Made by a program: the position numbers and the translations under genes. From contig NZ_DATCTO010000035.1 in assembly GCF_036567905.1 (NCBI RefSeq), positions 1 to 64,000 of the forward strand: 64,000 nucleotides of DNA, given 5' to 3'. Shown piece by piece: positions 26,399 to 35,681 of the stretch. Every line of letters begins with the position of its first letter. Position 1 is the first letter of the stretch. The notes below the pieces were generated by a model, which searched no databases, was not told where the DNA came from, and saw only the letters and a list, made by a program, of their open reading frames with translations. This stretch comes from Candidatus Binatus sp. (GTDB lineage: Bacteria; Desulfobacterota; Binatia; Binatales; Binataceae).

Positions 26399-28132
26399 AT
26401 GATCGACTACGCCCAATTCGAGAGCGCAATCGGACTTAACTGGTACGATATCGATCCCAACCTGCAGCTTCAGATGCGCCGGTTGCTCGAGCCCGCCGAT
26501 TTCGACTGGCTCGAGCCTGAGCTGCGCAAGGTCGGGGCGCTGTGCGGCGGTCCGGTCGCCGCGCGCGCTGAGGTCACCGACAAGCATTCACCCGAACTCG
26601 TCAAGTTCGACCGCTGGGGCGATCCGCTCGACGAAGTGCGCCACCATCCCGGCGCGCTCGCCACCAAGCGCGACCTCTGGGAAGCCGGCGTAAGCGGCCC
26701 ACGGCTGTACACTGAAGCGCGCCGCCGCGGCCGTCATCTGCCCGAGGTGATCCCGACCGCGCTCAACTACATGCTGTCGCAGGCCGAGATTGGGATGCTC
26801 TGTTCGGTCGGCATGACCAGCGGGGTGATCGGCCTGGTGCGCCGCTTCGCGCCGACGGAGGTGCAGCGCGAGTTCATGCCGCATCTCACCGCTGAGCACT
26901 TCGATGACGCGTGGGACGGCGCGATGTTCATGACCGAGAAAACCGGCGGCTCCGACCTCGCCACGCTCACCACCACTGCGCGCCGCGACGGCGATCGATG
27001 GATCCTGAACGGCTCCAAGTGGTTCTGCTCAAATGTCGATGCCAGCGCGATCGCGACGCTCGCCCGACCCGAAGGCGGCGCCGACGGACTGCGCGGCGTC
27101 GCGCTGTTTCTGGTGTCGCGCTTGCGCCGCGATGGCTCCCGCAACGGCATCTCCATTCGCCGCCTCAAGGACAAGCTCGGCACCCGCGCGGTGCCCACCG
27201 CCGAAGTCGACTTCATCGACGCCGAAGCGTCTCTGCTCGCCGGCAGCGGCGGCACGGCGAGCGACGGCCAGGGGATCAACCGCATGATGGAAATGGTCAA
27301 CGACTCGCGACGCGGCATCGCCGTGATGGGCCTTGGCATCATGCGCCGCTCGTTCCTCGAGTCTGCGATCTTCTCGTGGCATCGCAGCGCGTTCGGCCGC
27401 GCGCTGCGCGATCTCCCGATGATGCGCGAGATGCTGGTGGGCATGATGGTCGAGCTGGAGGCCGCCGCAGCGCTGGTCTTCGCCTCCACCTCGGACGATA
27501 GCGCGCTGGCGCGCCTGCTCGTGCCGGTGGCGAAGTTGCGCGCCAGCCGGCGCGGGATCGAGTTCGCCTCGCAGGCCGTCGAAGTCCATGGCGGCAACGG
27601 CTATGTCGAGAACTGGCCGCTCGCGCGCCAGTTGCGCGACGCGCAGAGCAACACCATCTGGGAAGGCACCGAGAACATCATCTGCCTCGACATCCTGCGC
27701 GCGCTGCGCAGCGAGCAGGTGATGCAGGCCGCGTTCGGCGCGCTCGGCGAACGCGCCGAGACCGCAGGCGCCCTGCTTGCCGCCACGCGTGAGACGGTGG
27801 TTGGCGCACTCGGCGAAGTGCGTGAGGCGCTCGCGCATCTCTCGCGTCTCGATCGCGAGGTCGCGCAATTGCGCGCGCGCGTGTTCGGCAACTATCTCGC
27901 CGACGTCGCCTCCACCGCCTTGCTGCTCGAGGAAGCCGCCTACGAGCTCAGCACTTCCGGCAGCGCGCGCAAGGCGGTAATCGCCCATCTGTTCGCTGAG
28001 GCGCATCTCGGGCGCCATCCGATGCGCGGCCTGCTGTCCGACGATCGCACCGTACTCGATCTGTTCGATCCGATCGTATGCTACGGCGCGATCGAGCCGG
28101 CCCGCGCCGCGGTGGCGCTTCGCAGGGGCTAG
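26399..28132 (+). CDS. Acyl-CoA dehydrogenase (AidB-like)
   Basis: 577 aa FAD-dependent dehydrogenase. Motifs include MFMTEKTGGSDL, WILNGSKWFCSN, the FAD-binding VEVHGGNGYVENWP and the adenine-site QSNTIWEGTENI. The protein is longer than the usual 380 residues, with an N-terminal extension and a C-terminal helical tail like AidB and related dehydrogenases. ATG 26399 follows GGGAGA and starts at MIDYAQFES; ATG 26354 would add 15 residues. It probably acts in the same acyl- or alicyclyl-CoA pathway as the two crotonases upstream. Confidence 0.88.
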   Translation: MIDYAQFESAIGLNWYDIDPNLQLQMRRLLEPADFDWLEPELRKVGALCGGPVAARAEVTDKHSPELVKFDRWGDPLDEVRHHPGALATKRDLWEAGVSGPRLYTEARRRGRHLPEVIPTALNYMLSQAEIGMLCSVGMTSGVIGLVRRFAPTEVQREFMPHLTAEHFDDAWDGAMFMTEKTGGSDLATLTTTARRDGDRWILNGSKWFCSNVDASAIATLARPEGGADGLRGVALFLVSRLRRDGSRNGISIRRLKDKLGTRAVPTAEVDFIDAEASLLAGSGGTASDGQGINRMMEMVNDSRRGIAVMGLGIMRRSFLESAIFSWHRSAFGRALRDLPMMREMLVGMMVELEAAAALVFASTSDDSALARLLVPVAKLRASRRGIEFASQAVEVHGGNGYVENWPLARQLRDAQSNTIWEGTENIICLDILRALRSEQVMQAAFGALGERAETAGALLAATRETVVGALGEVREALAHLSRLDREVAQLRARVFGNYLADVASTALLLEEAAYELSTSGSARKAVIAHLFAEAHLGRHPMRGLLSDDRTVLDLFDPIVCYGAIEPARAAVALRRG

Positions 28133-28159
28133 CGCGATGACGCCAGCCGCAGGGCTTTG

Positions 28160-29281
28160 CTAAGCGGTGGCCCGGCGGGCAGGTTGATAATTGCACCACG
28201 GGTCAGTCGCGAGAAAGTCGCCGGTCAGCGCATAGGCACGCGAGCGCGAGCCGCCGCAGAAGGCGCTATACTCGCACCGCCCGCACCTGCCGCGCAGCGC
28301 GGCTGGGTCACGCAGCGTGCGGAAGAGCTCTGAGTCGCGATAAATCCCGGCCAAGCTTTGCGATCGCACGTTTCCGGCAGACACCGGCAGGAATCCGCTC
28401 GGATAGACCTCACCGGTGTGGGACACGAAGACAAAGCCCTTGCCAGCGTTGACGCCGTGAGGCGCAAGCCCAACAGTGTGCCCCGGCCCTTCCGAGCGCC
28501 GAAGCATGTCGGGCATCGCCACCGAGCCAGGGTGGCCCTGGTGCTGCTTGCCGCTGCTATCCCCTTCGTGTTGTGCGACATAGCGGCGGTAGTGGGGCGC
28601 CTCGGTCACCTTCACGATGAAGTGCGACTTTTTCTGAACCGCGTATAAGATCGCGAAGAGTTCCTCACACTGGCTTGCCGCGACGCCGTCCAGCTCCTCG
28701 CCGCGTCCCATCGGGACCAGGAAGAACACCTCCCAGAAGACCGCTCCAAGACGTTCGACCAGCTCAGCCATCTCGGACAGAAACGGCGCTGAACCAGCCC
28801 ACAGCGTCGTGTTGATCTGTAGCGGCAGAGCACATTGGTGCGCCCATTCGACCGCCGCCATTGTCCGGTTGAAGGCCCCTGGCACTCCGCGGAAACCGTC
28901 GTGAAGGTCAGCGCGCGGATAATCGAGGCTCAGCGCCATCTGGTCCAGGCCCGCCTCCTTCAACTGGCGCACCACCGCCGAAGTAAGTGTTGGAGTTGCC
29001 GCGGGAATGGTTCCCATGCGCAGACCGAGCCGCTTGCCCTCGCGCACGAGGTCCAACAGGTCGGGACGTTTGAGCGGGTCGCCACCGCTTAGGATGAACA
29101 CCGGAGTGCCCATCGCAGCGGTCTCGGCAAGCAGCGCGAAGCCTTGCGCGGTGGTCAGTTCGTCGCAATGGCGCAACGGTTGAGCCGAGGCGCGGCAATG
29201 GCTGCAGGCGAGGTCGCAGGCCTGAGTCGTTTCCCAGATAACCAGAAAGGGCGCTTTCGCGAAGTCGATCGAGGGCATCAT
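28160..29281 (-). CDS. Radical SAM/SPASM protein (TIGR04053-like)
   Basis: 373 aa. The radical SAM cluster motif is CDLACSHCRAS and the C-terminal SPASM region carries CGRCEYSAFCGG plus a late Cys (DPWCNY), for auxiliary iron-sulfur clusters. Conserved internal segments FILSGGDPLKRPDLLDLVR, TEAPHYRRYVAQ and GFVFVSHTGEVYPSGFLPV fit the TIGR04053 group, relatives of the haem-biosynthesis and peptide-modifying SPASM proteins. No substrate peptide gene is apparent beside it. Start chosen at 29281 (MMPSIDFAKAPF); the longer frame upstream has no family similarity. It follows the cytochrome b gene after 176 bases and could serve haem maturation, but that is only inferred from context. Confidence 0.85.
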   Translation of the reverse strand: MMPSIDFAKAPFLVIWETTQACDLACSHCRASAQPLRHCDELTTAQGFALLAETAAMGTPVFILSGGDPLKRPDLLDLVREGKRLGLRMGTIPAATPTLTSAVVRQLKEAGLDQMALSLDYPRADLHDGFRGVPGAFNRTMAAVEWAHQCALPLQINTTLWAGSAPFLSEMAELVERLGAVFWEVFFLVPMGRGEELDGVAASQCEELFAILYAVQKKSHFIVKVTEAPHYRRYVAQHEGDSSGKQHQGHPGSVAMPDMLRRSEGPGHTVGLAPHGVNAGKGFVFVSHTGEVYPSGFLPVSAGNVRSQSLAGIYRDSELFRTLRDPAALRGRCGRCEYSAFCGGSRSRAYALTGDFLATDPWCNYQPARRATA

Positions 29282-29457
29282 GGATACTTCACCTATCGCT
29301 CTGAGTATATGTGTTTCCGCTCGCGCGGAACAGGTTTTGACCCGGCACCCCCGCCCCGAGCGGCGCAAACGGCGGGCTCGATTTGCACCCTCACGATTCT
29401 TTCCCCGCGACTAATCGTGCTCCGTCCGGGCCCCCCTTGCGGCGGGGTTCGCGCGGA

Positions 29458-31230
29458 TCAGTTTTTAGGAGGCGCCGGTGTGCGCTGATGCGCGAGAAAG
29501 CGCGCGATGTCCTCGATTTCGACGTGCGTCAGCTTGCCCTCCGGTTGCAAGAACCCCGGCATCTTGGTCTTGCTATACAGGGACTTCGGATCCTCGATGT
29601 AGCGGTGGATGAACGAAACCGACCGCACCAGCCCAATCCCGCTCAGATCGGGAGCTTTGGCGCCGCCGTGGCCTGCCACCGTGTGGCACTTGCCGCAATT
29701 TCGGTAGAACAACCGGGACGCCTTTTCGCTATAGGGGCCACCGCCCTGCAACTCCTCAATGTAGTCGAACAGATCCGCGCTTTCCTCCGGCAACAATCCC
29801 GTCATTGCGGTGCGGTGGCCGGGCCGCACCACTTCGCCGGGCCGCTCGAGATGGACGACTATCCAAGCCTTGTCGTGCTTGAGGGGATCCAGCATCAGGT
29901 CGGGCCCGATCTTGCTCCCGCGGCCATTGACGGCGTGGCAGTATGCGCAATTCAGCGTGTGAAAGAGCCGGTGACCTTCCTCCACGGTCGGCCGCTCCGG
30001 CACGTACGGATTGAGCAGCGGCGACTCCGCGCCGATCACGGTCAACGCAATCACGCCGGCCAGCGCTGAGATCGCGAAGGCGGTGGCGATCGGGCGATCC
30101 AGCGGATGCTGGCGCATCCGCCGATCGAAGAACGGCACCGCCAGGAGGATCGTCAACGCAAGCCCCGGCAGCATGACTGCCGCGACCGCTTCCATGCTGC
30201 CGGGAAAATACTTGAGCGCCTGGAACAAAAACAGGAAGTACCAGTCCGGGCGCGGGTTGTAGCTGGTGCTGGCCGGGTCGGCGATCTCGCCGATCTCGAC
30301 CGGATACATAAAGACCAAAACCATCACCACCGCAAGCGCCAGCAGCACGGCGACGGCGTCCTTGGCCAGATAAAACGGATAGAAGGACTCTCCCGCCTCT
30401 TTCTCGTGATGATATTCGTCGACCGCCCGGCTGCGCTGGGTGTCGATACTGAGCTGGGGGTCGAGGCCGAGCTTGGGATCGATGCCGAGCTTGGGGTCGG
30501 TCCCAAGCTGGGGGTCGAGGCCGAGCTGGGCGTTGATACCGTGCCTGCCGTATTCGGGATGGCGCTTGGGGGGCGCCGAGATGCCCTGGCGCACGACCAT
30601 GAACAGATGCACCGCGACCAGCGAGAGGAGGGCCGCGGGCAGCATCAGCACGTGCATTGCGTAGAATCGCGTCAACGTCTGCGGCCCGACCTCGCTGCCG
30701 CCGCGGAAGAAGCGCACGATGTAATCCCCGATGTAGGGGGTCGAGCCCGCGATGTTGGTGCCGACCACGGTCGCCCAGTACGCCTTCTGGTTCCAAGGCA
30801 GCAGATACCCGGTGAATCCGAACAGCATCACGATCAGGAACAGGACGACGCCGGTAACCCAGGTCATCTCGCGCGGATACTTGTAACTGCCCGAGAGAAA
30901 AGTGGTCACCATGTGGGCGCCGATCACCACCACCATCGCGGTTGCGCCCCACGAATGAAGCCCGCGGATGAACTGGCCGAAGGGAGCGCGCGTCGAGATA
31001 TAACGCGCGGCGTCGAAGGCGTGATCGGGGCTGGCCACGTAGTTCATCGCCAGCATCATCCCGGTTACTGCTTGAAGGATGAAAAAGAACAGCAGCACGC
31101 TGCCGAGCGTGTAGATCCACTCGACCAGCGGGCTGCTCTTGGGAATGTTGCGATCGAAGAGCGCCACGCGGATCGCCCGCGTGCTGAGGCGCTCGTCAAA
31201 CCACTTGCTTAGTTGGAGTCGGGACCACAT
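29458..31230 (-). CDS. Cytochrome b fused to a dihaem cytochrome c
   Basis: 590 aa. The first 210 residues are the b6-type four-helix bundle (FFILQAVTGMMLAMNY, HSWGATAMVVVIGAH, GYLLPWNQKAYWA). A hydrophilic hinge with five copies of a six-residue LGxDPxL repeat follows, then the subunit-IV-like helices with the quinol-site PDWYFLFLFQ motif. The C-terminal 180 residues carry two CxxCH haem sites, CAYCH and CGKCH. With the adjacent Rieske protein it forms a bc-type quinol oxidase whose cytochrome c1 role is taken by the fused domain. Start 31230 (MWSRLQLSKWFDE) overlaps the Rieske gene by 35 bases. Confidence 0.92.
   Translation of the reverse strand: MWSRLQLSKWFDERLSTRAIRVALFDRNIPKSSPLVEWIYTLGSVLLFFFILQAVTGMMLAMNYVASPDHAFDAARYISTRAPFGQFIRGLHSWGATAMVVVIGAHMVTTFLSGSYKYPREMTWVTGVVLFLIVMLFGFTGYLLPWNQKAYWATVVGTNIAGSTPYIGDYIVRFFRGGSEVGPQTLTRFYAMHVLMLPAALLSLVAVHLFMVVRQGISAPPKRHPEYGRHGINAQLGLDPQLGTDPKLGIDPKLGLDPQLSIDTQRSRAVDEYHHEKEAGESFYPFYLAKDAVAVLLALAVVMVLVFMYPVEIGEIADPASTSYNPRPDWYFLFLFQALKYFPGSMEAVAAVMLPGLALTILLAVPFFDRRMRQHPLDRPIATAFAISALAGVIALTVIGAESPLLNPYVPERPTVEEGHRLFHTLNCAYCHAVNGRGSKIGPDLMLDPLKHDKAWIVVHLERPGEVVRPGHRTAMTGLLPEESADLFDYIEELQGGGPYSEKASRLFYRNCGKCHTVAGHGGAKAPDLSGIGLVRSVSFIHRYIEDPKSLYSKTKMPGFLQPEGKLTHVEIEDIARFLAHQRTPAPPKN
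30440..30540 (-). repeat. 18-bp tandem repeat in the cytochrome b hinge
   Basis: Five near copies of an 18-bp unit of the type gagcttgggatcgatgcc encode LGLDPQL-GTDPKL-GIDPKL and so on. The unit length is a multiple of three and the repeat lies exactly between the two cytochrome b halves. Confidence 0.85.
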
Positions 31231-31732
31231 AAAGGGCGCCCTCGCGGACCTCATACGCGTAAATGTCCAGCGGACGCGGGGGAGGGCCGCTGACCACCTT
31301 CCCAGTCAGGCTAAATACGCCGGCATGGCAGGGACAGAAGAACTGCTTGGACTCCTCCACCCATCGGTAAGCGCATCCCAAGTGCGTGCAATGCGGATCA
31401 AAAACGTAGATTTTGTCCGGCACCCGCACCACCCAGGCGGTGACCGCCGAATCCTCCGTCACCCATCCCTCGGACACGCGCCGTGCGACCTCGATCCGTT
31501 GGGGAAGGTTGAGCGGAAGGTCGTCGACCTTTCCCAAGCGCACCCAATCCTTGCTCTCGCTCGGCCGCAACAGCGGGGCGATCAGATAGGAAACGATGGG
31601 CGCAGCGATACCGGCGCTGACAATTCCCATCGCGCCCCAGAACAGACGCGTCAGGAACCGTCGTCGCGGTTCGTTCTCGATAACTTCGCCAGCTTCCGAG
31701 ACTGCAAATTGTGCGCGATTACCGTCGGGCAC
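31196..31732 (-). CDS. Rieske iron-sulfur protein
   Basis: 178 aa. An N-terminal membrane anchor of the Tat type (ENEPRRRFLTRLFWGAMGIV) leads to a Rieske domain with both cluster motifs, CTHLGC and CPCHAGVF, so a 2Fe-2S cluster with two Cys and two His ligands is expected. It passes electrons from quinol to the haem c domain of the cytochrome b fusion that it overlaps. The double-Arg segment fits Tat export, and a tatA gene lies at the other end of the cluster. A monohaem cytochrome c gene ends 12 bases upstream. Confidence 0.95.
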   Translation of the reverse strand: MPDGNRAQFAVSEAGEVIENEPRRRFLTRLFWGAMGIVSAGIAAPIVSYLIAPLLRPSESKDWVRLGKVDDLPLNLPQRIEVARRVSEGWVTEDSAVTAWVVRVPDKIYVFDPHCTHLGCAYRWVEESKQFFCPCHAGVFSLTGKVVSGPPPRPLDIYAYEVREGALYVVPTPTKQVV

Positions 31733-31744
31733 GGCTCGCCGCGC

Positions 31745-32158
31745 TCACTTTTTGCAGAAGGTGCGGACGTAAGCGACCAGCCCGCGAATCTCGTCGTCGT
31801 CGTAGGCCTTGCCGAAGTCGGCCATGTCCTTGCTCTTGCCGACCGACTTGCCGCCGTTTTTGATGACGTTGAAAAGATAATCGTCGCTGAGCTTGGTCAT
31901 CACTGCGCAATTGGTATAGTCGGCGGGCTTGTTCTTCAGTTCGGCGGCCTTTTTACCGTCGCCTTTACCCGACTCACCATGGCAGTCTGCGCACGAATCC
32001 GAAAAATTACTGGCCGCGGCCTTCATATCGACTTCAGCGGCGCGGGCCGGGGTTGAGGTCAACGCCGGTGCTAAAATCATCGCTACTGCCGCCGCCAAGG
32101 GCATCCAGCTCCAGCCCTTCGATCGAATTTTGGCCGGTGAACTTTCTGACATGACCAT
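31745..32158 (-). CDS. Periplasmic monohaem cytochrome c (copy 3)
   Basis: 137 aa. A long signal peptide (WSWMPLAAAVAMILAPALTS, cut near ARA-AE) precedes a class I cytochrome with CADCH at about residue 55-59 and a likely Met ligand in SKDMADFGKAYDDDE. The end VAYVRTFCKK parallels the two cytochromes at 37503 and 38015, to which it is a more distant relative. It is the first gene of the Rieske/cytochrome b operon, so it is probably the electron acceptor or donor of that complex. AGGAG lies 12 bases before ATG 32158; ATG 32152 is an alternative. Confidence 0.92.
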   Translation of the reverse strand: MVMSESSPAKIRSKGWSWMPLAAAVAMILAPALTSTPARAAEVDMKAAASNFSDSCADCHGESGKGDGKKAAELKNKPADYTNCAVMTKLSDDYLFNVIKNGGKSVGKSKDMADFGKAYDDDEIRGLVAYVRTFCKK

Positions 32159-32545
32159 TCTACTTCTCTACTCCTTCTTTTATTTAGAACGTTTCGCGTC
32201 GCGATCAAGCATCGCGACGAAAATCCACGAGTTTAATCGGTTGATACGCTATGGTTAGGGAATCGAGGATAGCATGTTCCGGTTCCCCCAGTACATTAGG
32301 CTCCCTTCATCCGCGTACTCTAAAGCATCAGCAATCAACATTTATTCCAAGTGTTTGTCAACCGTAATCGAGCTTCCCCGGCCCGCGACTTCCTCCGGTG
32401 GTCCTTGACGCTGCCGGGCCACCTGCCAAAATCTCCACGCGAGCGCGGCATTTGGCCGCCGCGCGGCTGCGTGCAGCCGTTGAAATCAGCACCAACGCCG
32501 CAGCCACCGCGCGCCACCTGCCCACGGCGGCGCGGTGACCTCCGC
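32159..32545. other. Intergenic region upstream of the bc-type operon
   Basis: 387 bp without a convincing gene. It contains a perfect 9-bp inverted repeat cgtcgcgat / atcgcgacg at 32197-32219, which lies in the presumed leader or promoter of the cytochrome gene at 32158. The rest is unstructured to the eye. Confidence 0.5.
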
Positions 32546-33304
32546 TTACTTCGGCTTGTCGCCGCCGCCCGCCAGCTTGCGAAAGGGCTCGAGCAGATCG
32601 ATTGGGAGCGGAAAAATCGTGGTTGAATTGTGCTCGGTGGCGATCTCGGCCAGCGTCTGCAGGTAGCGAAGCTGGAGCGTGATTGGGCTTTTGCTCATGA
32701 TTTCCGCCGCCTCGGACAGGCGCTTCGCGGCCTGAAATTCGCCCTCGGCCGCGATAACCTTGGCGCGCCGTTCGCGCTCGGCCTCGGCCTGGGCGGCGAT
32801 CGCGCGCTGCATGTCCTGCGGCAGGTCGATGTTCTTCAGCTCGACCAGTATGACCTTGATTCCCCATGGCTCAGTGTGGGCATCGATGATCGACTGGATG
32901 CGCGCGTTGACTTTGTCGCGCTGGCTTAAGAGTTCGTCGAGTTCGGTCTGTCCGCCCACGGAGCGCAGGGTGGTCTGCGCGAGCTGCATGGTGGCGAAGA
33001 GGTAATTTGCCACCTCGGTGACCGCACGCGACGGATCGCTCACTCGGAAGTAGAGCACCGCGCTGACCTTGACGGTCACGTTGTCCTTGGTGATAACGTC
33101 CTGCGGCGGGACGTCGAGCACGACCGTACGCAGATCGATCCGGACCATCCGCTCAATCAAGGGGATCACGTAAATTATACCCGGGCCGCGGTAGCGCATG
33201 AGCCGCCCGAGGCGGAAGACCACGGCGCGTTGGTATTCATTAAGGATTTTGACGCCGCTCAGAATAAAGATTACGACGATGAGGGCGATTACACCGGATA
33301 CCAT
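32546..33304 (-). CDS. Slipin / stomatin-like SPFH protein
   Basis: 252 aa. One N-terminal hydrophobic helix ([16 protein letters not shown]) precedes the SPFH domain ([49 protein letters not shown]) and a helical, Glu/Arg/Ala-rich oligomerisation region ([20 protein letters not shown]). Slipins form large membrane rings that organise or protect membrane proteins. The usual NfeD partner is not adjacent. Its position inside a respiratory cluster suggests support of the membrane cytochrome complexes, but this is inference. Confidence 0.92.
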   Translation of the reverse strand: MVSGVIALIVVIFILSGVKILNEYQRAVVFRLGRLMRYRGPGIIYVIPLIERMVRIDLRTVVLDVPPQDVITKDNVTVKVSAVLYFRVSDPSRAVTEVANYLFATMQLAQTTLRSVGGQTELDELLSQRDKVNARIQSIIDAHTEPWGIKVILVELKNIDLPQDMQRAIAAQAEAERERRAKVIAAEGEFQAAKRLSEAAEIMSKSPITLQLRYLQTLAEIATEHNSTTIFPLPIDLLEPFRKLAGGGDKPK

Positions 33305-33457
33305 TGCGATTCTCCTTGTGCGATAGCGGCGTTCATGATCTGGTGCTCCAGTTCAATAGGTTGCTGGAATTTAATCCGCGCCAACATACGGCGAGCAGGC
33401 CGCAAAAACAAGCCTGCGCGCGCCGTGACAGAAATGTTGTAAACCTTGGTCATCGGC

Positions 33458-34288
33458 CTACTCGGTCCAAAAGGCGATCAGGGTAAGCACCAGCAGGGAA
33501 AAGCCGATTCCGACCGAAATAACCGCGATCAAGCGGGCGAAATTGTTGAGCCAAAGGGGAGGCGGGTCGGCGCGCATCGCTTCGAGGGCGCCGGACTCGC
33601 CAAGCCGCGAATAATCCAGGGGGCGTTCGTGCTGGTATTCCCCAGCGGTCACGCGGCCGGTAAATATCACCGAGTCGAGCGGAAATTCCTCAGGGCGCAG
33701 GTGGGAATTAAAAAAGTGGACGACGAAGATGAACCAGACGGCGAGCAGAGCTTCCTCACCGTGAATCAGGAGCGCGATATTGAGCATGTAGCCGGGCACG
33801 AAGCGGGCGAAGAAAGGTCCGAACCACATCATGTAGCCGGTGACGCCGATAATCGCCATTCCCCAGAACACCGCCCAATAGTCGAACTTCTCCCAGTAGG
33901 CAAAGTGGTCGAATTTGGGCCGCGGACCCATCCAAAGAAACCAGCGCAACATCTCAAGAAGGTCAGCGGCGTCCTTGGGCTGCGGAGTCATCGAGTATGG
34001 CCCCCAAAAAAGGCCCCGATCCTTCTTTATCACCGCCCTGAAGAGGATATCTCCAATATGGTAGAGGAAGCCGGCTGTTATGAGCACCGCACAGAGCTTA
34101 TGCAGAGATAGGACCGCGGTGAATCCGCCAGCGGCTTGCGCCAGCCACTTTGCCCAACCCCGCTCACTGAACCGCAGGGTCATTCCGGTGGCGGCAAGGC
34201 CCAGAAAGGTTATGATCACCAAGCCGTGCAGGTAGCGCTGCCCCAGCGAGAAACGAAAATAATAGCGGTCTGAATCGTTACTATTCAC
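33458..34288 (-). CDS. Cytochrome b561-type membrane subunit
   Basis: 276 aa with four or five membrane helices of the Ni-hydrogenase/formate-dehydrogenase cytochrome b superfamily. Candidate haem-ligand histidines lie in LGQRYLHGLVIITF, LHKLCAVLI, GFLYHIGDI and ALLIHGEEALL. Such subunits exchange electrons between quinone and a periplasmic partner. The ATG overlaps the stop of the 11-haem cytochrome by eight bases, so the two form one complex: a membrane b-type subunit with a multihaem periplasmic domain. Confidence 0.88.
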   Translation of the reverse strand: MNSNDSDRYYFRFSLGQRYLHGLVIITFLGLAATGMTLRFSERGWAKWLAQAAGGFTAVLSLHKLCAVLITAGFLYHIGDILFRAVIKKDRGLFWGPYSMTPQPKDAADLLEMLRWFLWMGPRPKFDHFAYWEKFDYWAVFWGMAIIGVTGYMMWFGPFFARFVPGYMLNIALLIHGEEALLAVWFIFVVHFFNSHLRPEEFPLDSVIFTGRVTAGEYQHERPLDYSRLGESGALEAMRADPPPLWLNNFARLIAVISVGIGFSLLVLTLIAFWTE

Positions 34289-35654
34289 CGCTCACTCCAT
34301 TGTCATTCCCCCGCGACCCGCCAACCGACGACCGCGCAAGCCATAGCGCCGTGTGCAGGCCGAAGAAGACGAAAACCACCAAAAGCAGTAAGTTCATGAA
34401 GAGGGCCGCGTAATATAAACCCGGGTTCTGCTTCCGGTCGTGCGGATTGGGATGTGGCTCGTAGCTGACAAAGCTCGCCGCTGCGCCGTGGTGGCACTTG
34501 CCGCAGGTGGCCGGGAGGTTGGCCGGCGCCACCTTGGACTTGGGATTGGAGGCCCGAAGAATTAAGTGATTGCCATGGCAACTCCAGCACCGTGCCGTGG
34601 CGACGAAGCCGAGCTCCGTCACCTGGCCGTGGAAAGTATCGCGGTAGCTTTGCAACCTCGTCTTGTGACAGTTGCCACAGGTGGCGACGGTTTTGAGTTG
34701 CCAGGTCTTAACGTCCACCTGGGCAATCTGATGCGCCGTATGGCAATTCGTGCATACCGGAGCATTCGCGCGTCCGGCGACCATCGCCATGCCGTGCGCT
34801 CCGGCAAGGTATTCGACTTGGACGCCGGCATGGCACGCGCCACAGGTGGCAGGCACATTTTTAGGGAAGGTCCGGCTCTTTGGGTTCTTTCTGCTGAGAA
34901 TATCGTGCGCCCCATGGCAACTGGCGCAGGTGGCGGCCACCAGGAGTCCGTCGCTGGTCAGGGCGAAGCCGTGAATCGAATCCATGTAAAGCGCGTACAC
35001 GTCCGGAAAGCCATATTTCTTGGCAAGCTCGGGGTTACCGTGGCATGTGCCGCAGGTGCGCGGCAGGTTAAGCGGGTAGACTCGCGACTTCGGGTCAGTC
35101 TTAGCGAGTATGCCGTGGGGGTTTCCGTGACAATCGAGGCAGGCCGGAAAGCGCTGCTTCGTCTCCCGCTTGGCGATTGCGTGAACGCTGCCCGCATAGG
35201 CCGAAGTTTGGCTCGGGTGGCAGCCGGCGCATGAAACCGGCTTGACCGAATCGGGATGTGGAAAGGCATGGATGTCAGAATGGCAGGCGACACAACCCAC
35301 CGTCGAATGGACCGAGGGCTGGTATATCTCCGCATTGACGTACACGCTAACCGCCCGCGCCTGCAACTTGGCGCTGGCCTTCAGATTATGGCAGCCCAGG
35401 CAATCCTTATCGCTGAGCGCCTTGGTCGTGGAAGCGGCCTTCGTCGCGGCAGCGTCCTTTGTCGCGGCAGTATCCTTCGTCGTGGCAGCGGCCTTCGTCG
35501 CGGCAGCGTCCTTCGTCGTGGCAGCGGCCTTCGTCGGAGCGGCCTGCGCCATCGCAACCGCGGACAGCAGCAATGCCGCAATAGCGCACGTGGTGCGCCC
35601 GAAGCCGCTAACCATCCGCCGTGAGCTAACCGTCCGTTTTGATCCGTGCGCCAT
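34281..35654 (-). CDS. Membrane-anchored 11-haem cytochrome c
   Basis: 457 aa. A signal or anchor sequence (AIAALLLSAVAMAQAAPT) is followed by an Ala/Thr/Lys low-complexity stretch (TKDAAATKAAATTKD type) and then eleven CxxCH sites, from CLGCH and CVACH to CWSCH and CGKCH. A C-terminal helix (LYYAALFMNLLLLVVFVFFG) anchors it. The repeated spacing CHGxxH...PKSR(T/V)(F/Y)P marks duplicated haem pairs. It overlaps the cytochrome b561-type gene downstream and follows the heptahaem gene by 27 bases, so electrons could run quinol to cytochrome b to this protein and on to the periplasmic pool. ATG 35615 is an alternative start. Confidence 0.9.
   Translation of the reverse strand: MAHGSKRTVSSRRMVSGFGRTTCAIAALLLSAVAMAQAAPTKAAATTKDAAATKAAATTKDTAATKDAAATKAASTTKALSDKDCLGCHNLKASAKLQARAVSVYVNAEIYQPSVHSTVGCVACHSDIHAFPHPDSVKPVSCAGCHPSQTSAYAGSVHAIAKRETKQRFPACLDCHGNPHGILAKTDPKSRVYPLNLPRTCGTCHGNPELAKKYGFPDVYALYMDSIHGFALTSDGLLVAATCASCHGAHDILSRKNPKSRTFPKNVPATCGACHAGVQVEYLAGAHGMAMVAGRANAPVCTNCHTAHQIAQVDVKTWQLKTVATCGNCHKTRLQSYRDTFHGQVTELGFVATARCWSCHGNHLILRASNPKSKVAPANLPATCGKCHHGAAASFVSYEPHPNPHDRKQNPGLYYAALFMNLLLLVVFVFFGLHTALWLARSSVGGSRGNDNGVSGE
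35420..35540 (-). repeat. Low-complexity repeat in the 11-haem cytochrome
   Basis: A degenerate unit of about 15-24 bp built from gcggcagcgtccttcgtcg and related words repeats five to six times and encodes the Ala/Thr/Lys linker. Frame is maintained. Confidence 0.75.
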
Positions 35655-35681
35655 TTGTCCCTCTCGCCCGCGCCGATTCGC

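Noticed and set aside
25316..26587. 423-codon minus-strand frame opposite the BadI-like gene
   Set aside because: No domain motifs; complementary to a well-supported crotonase gene.
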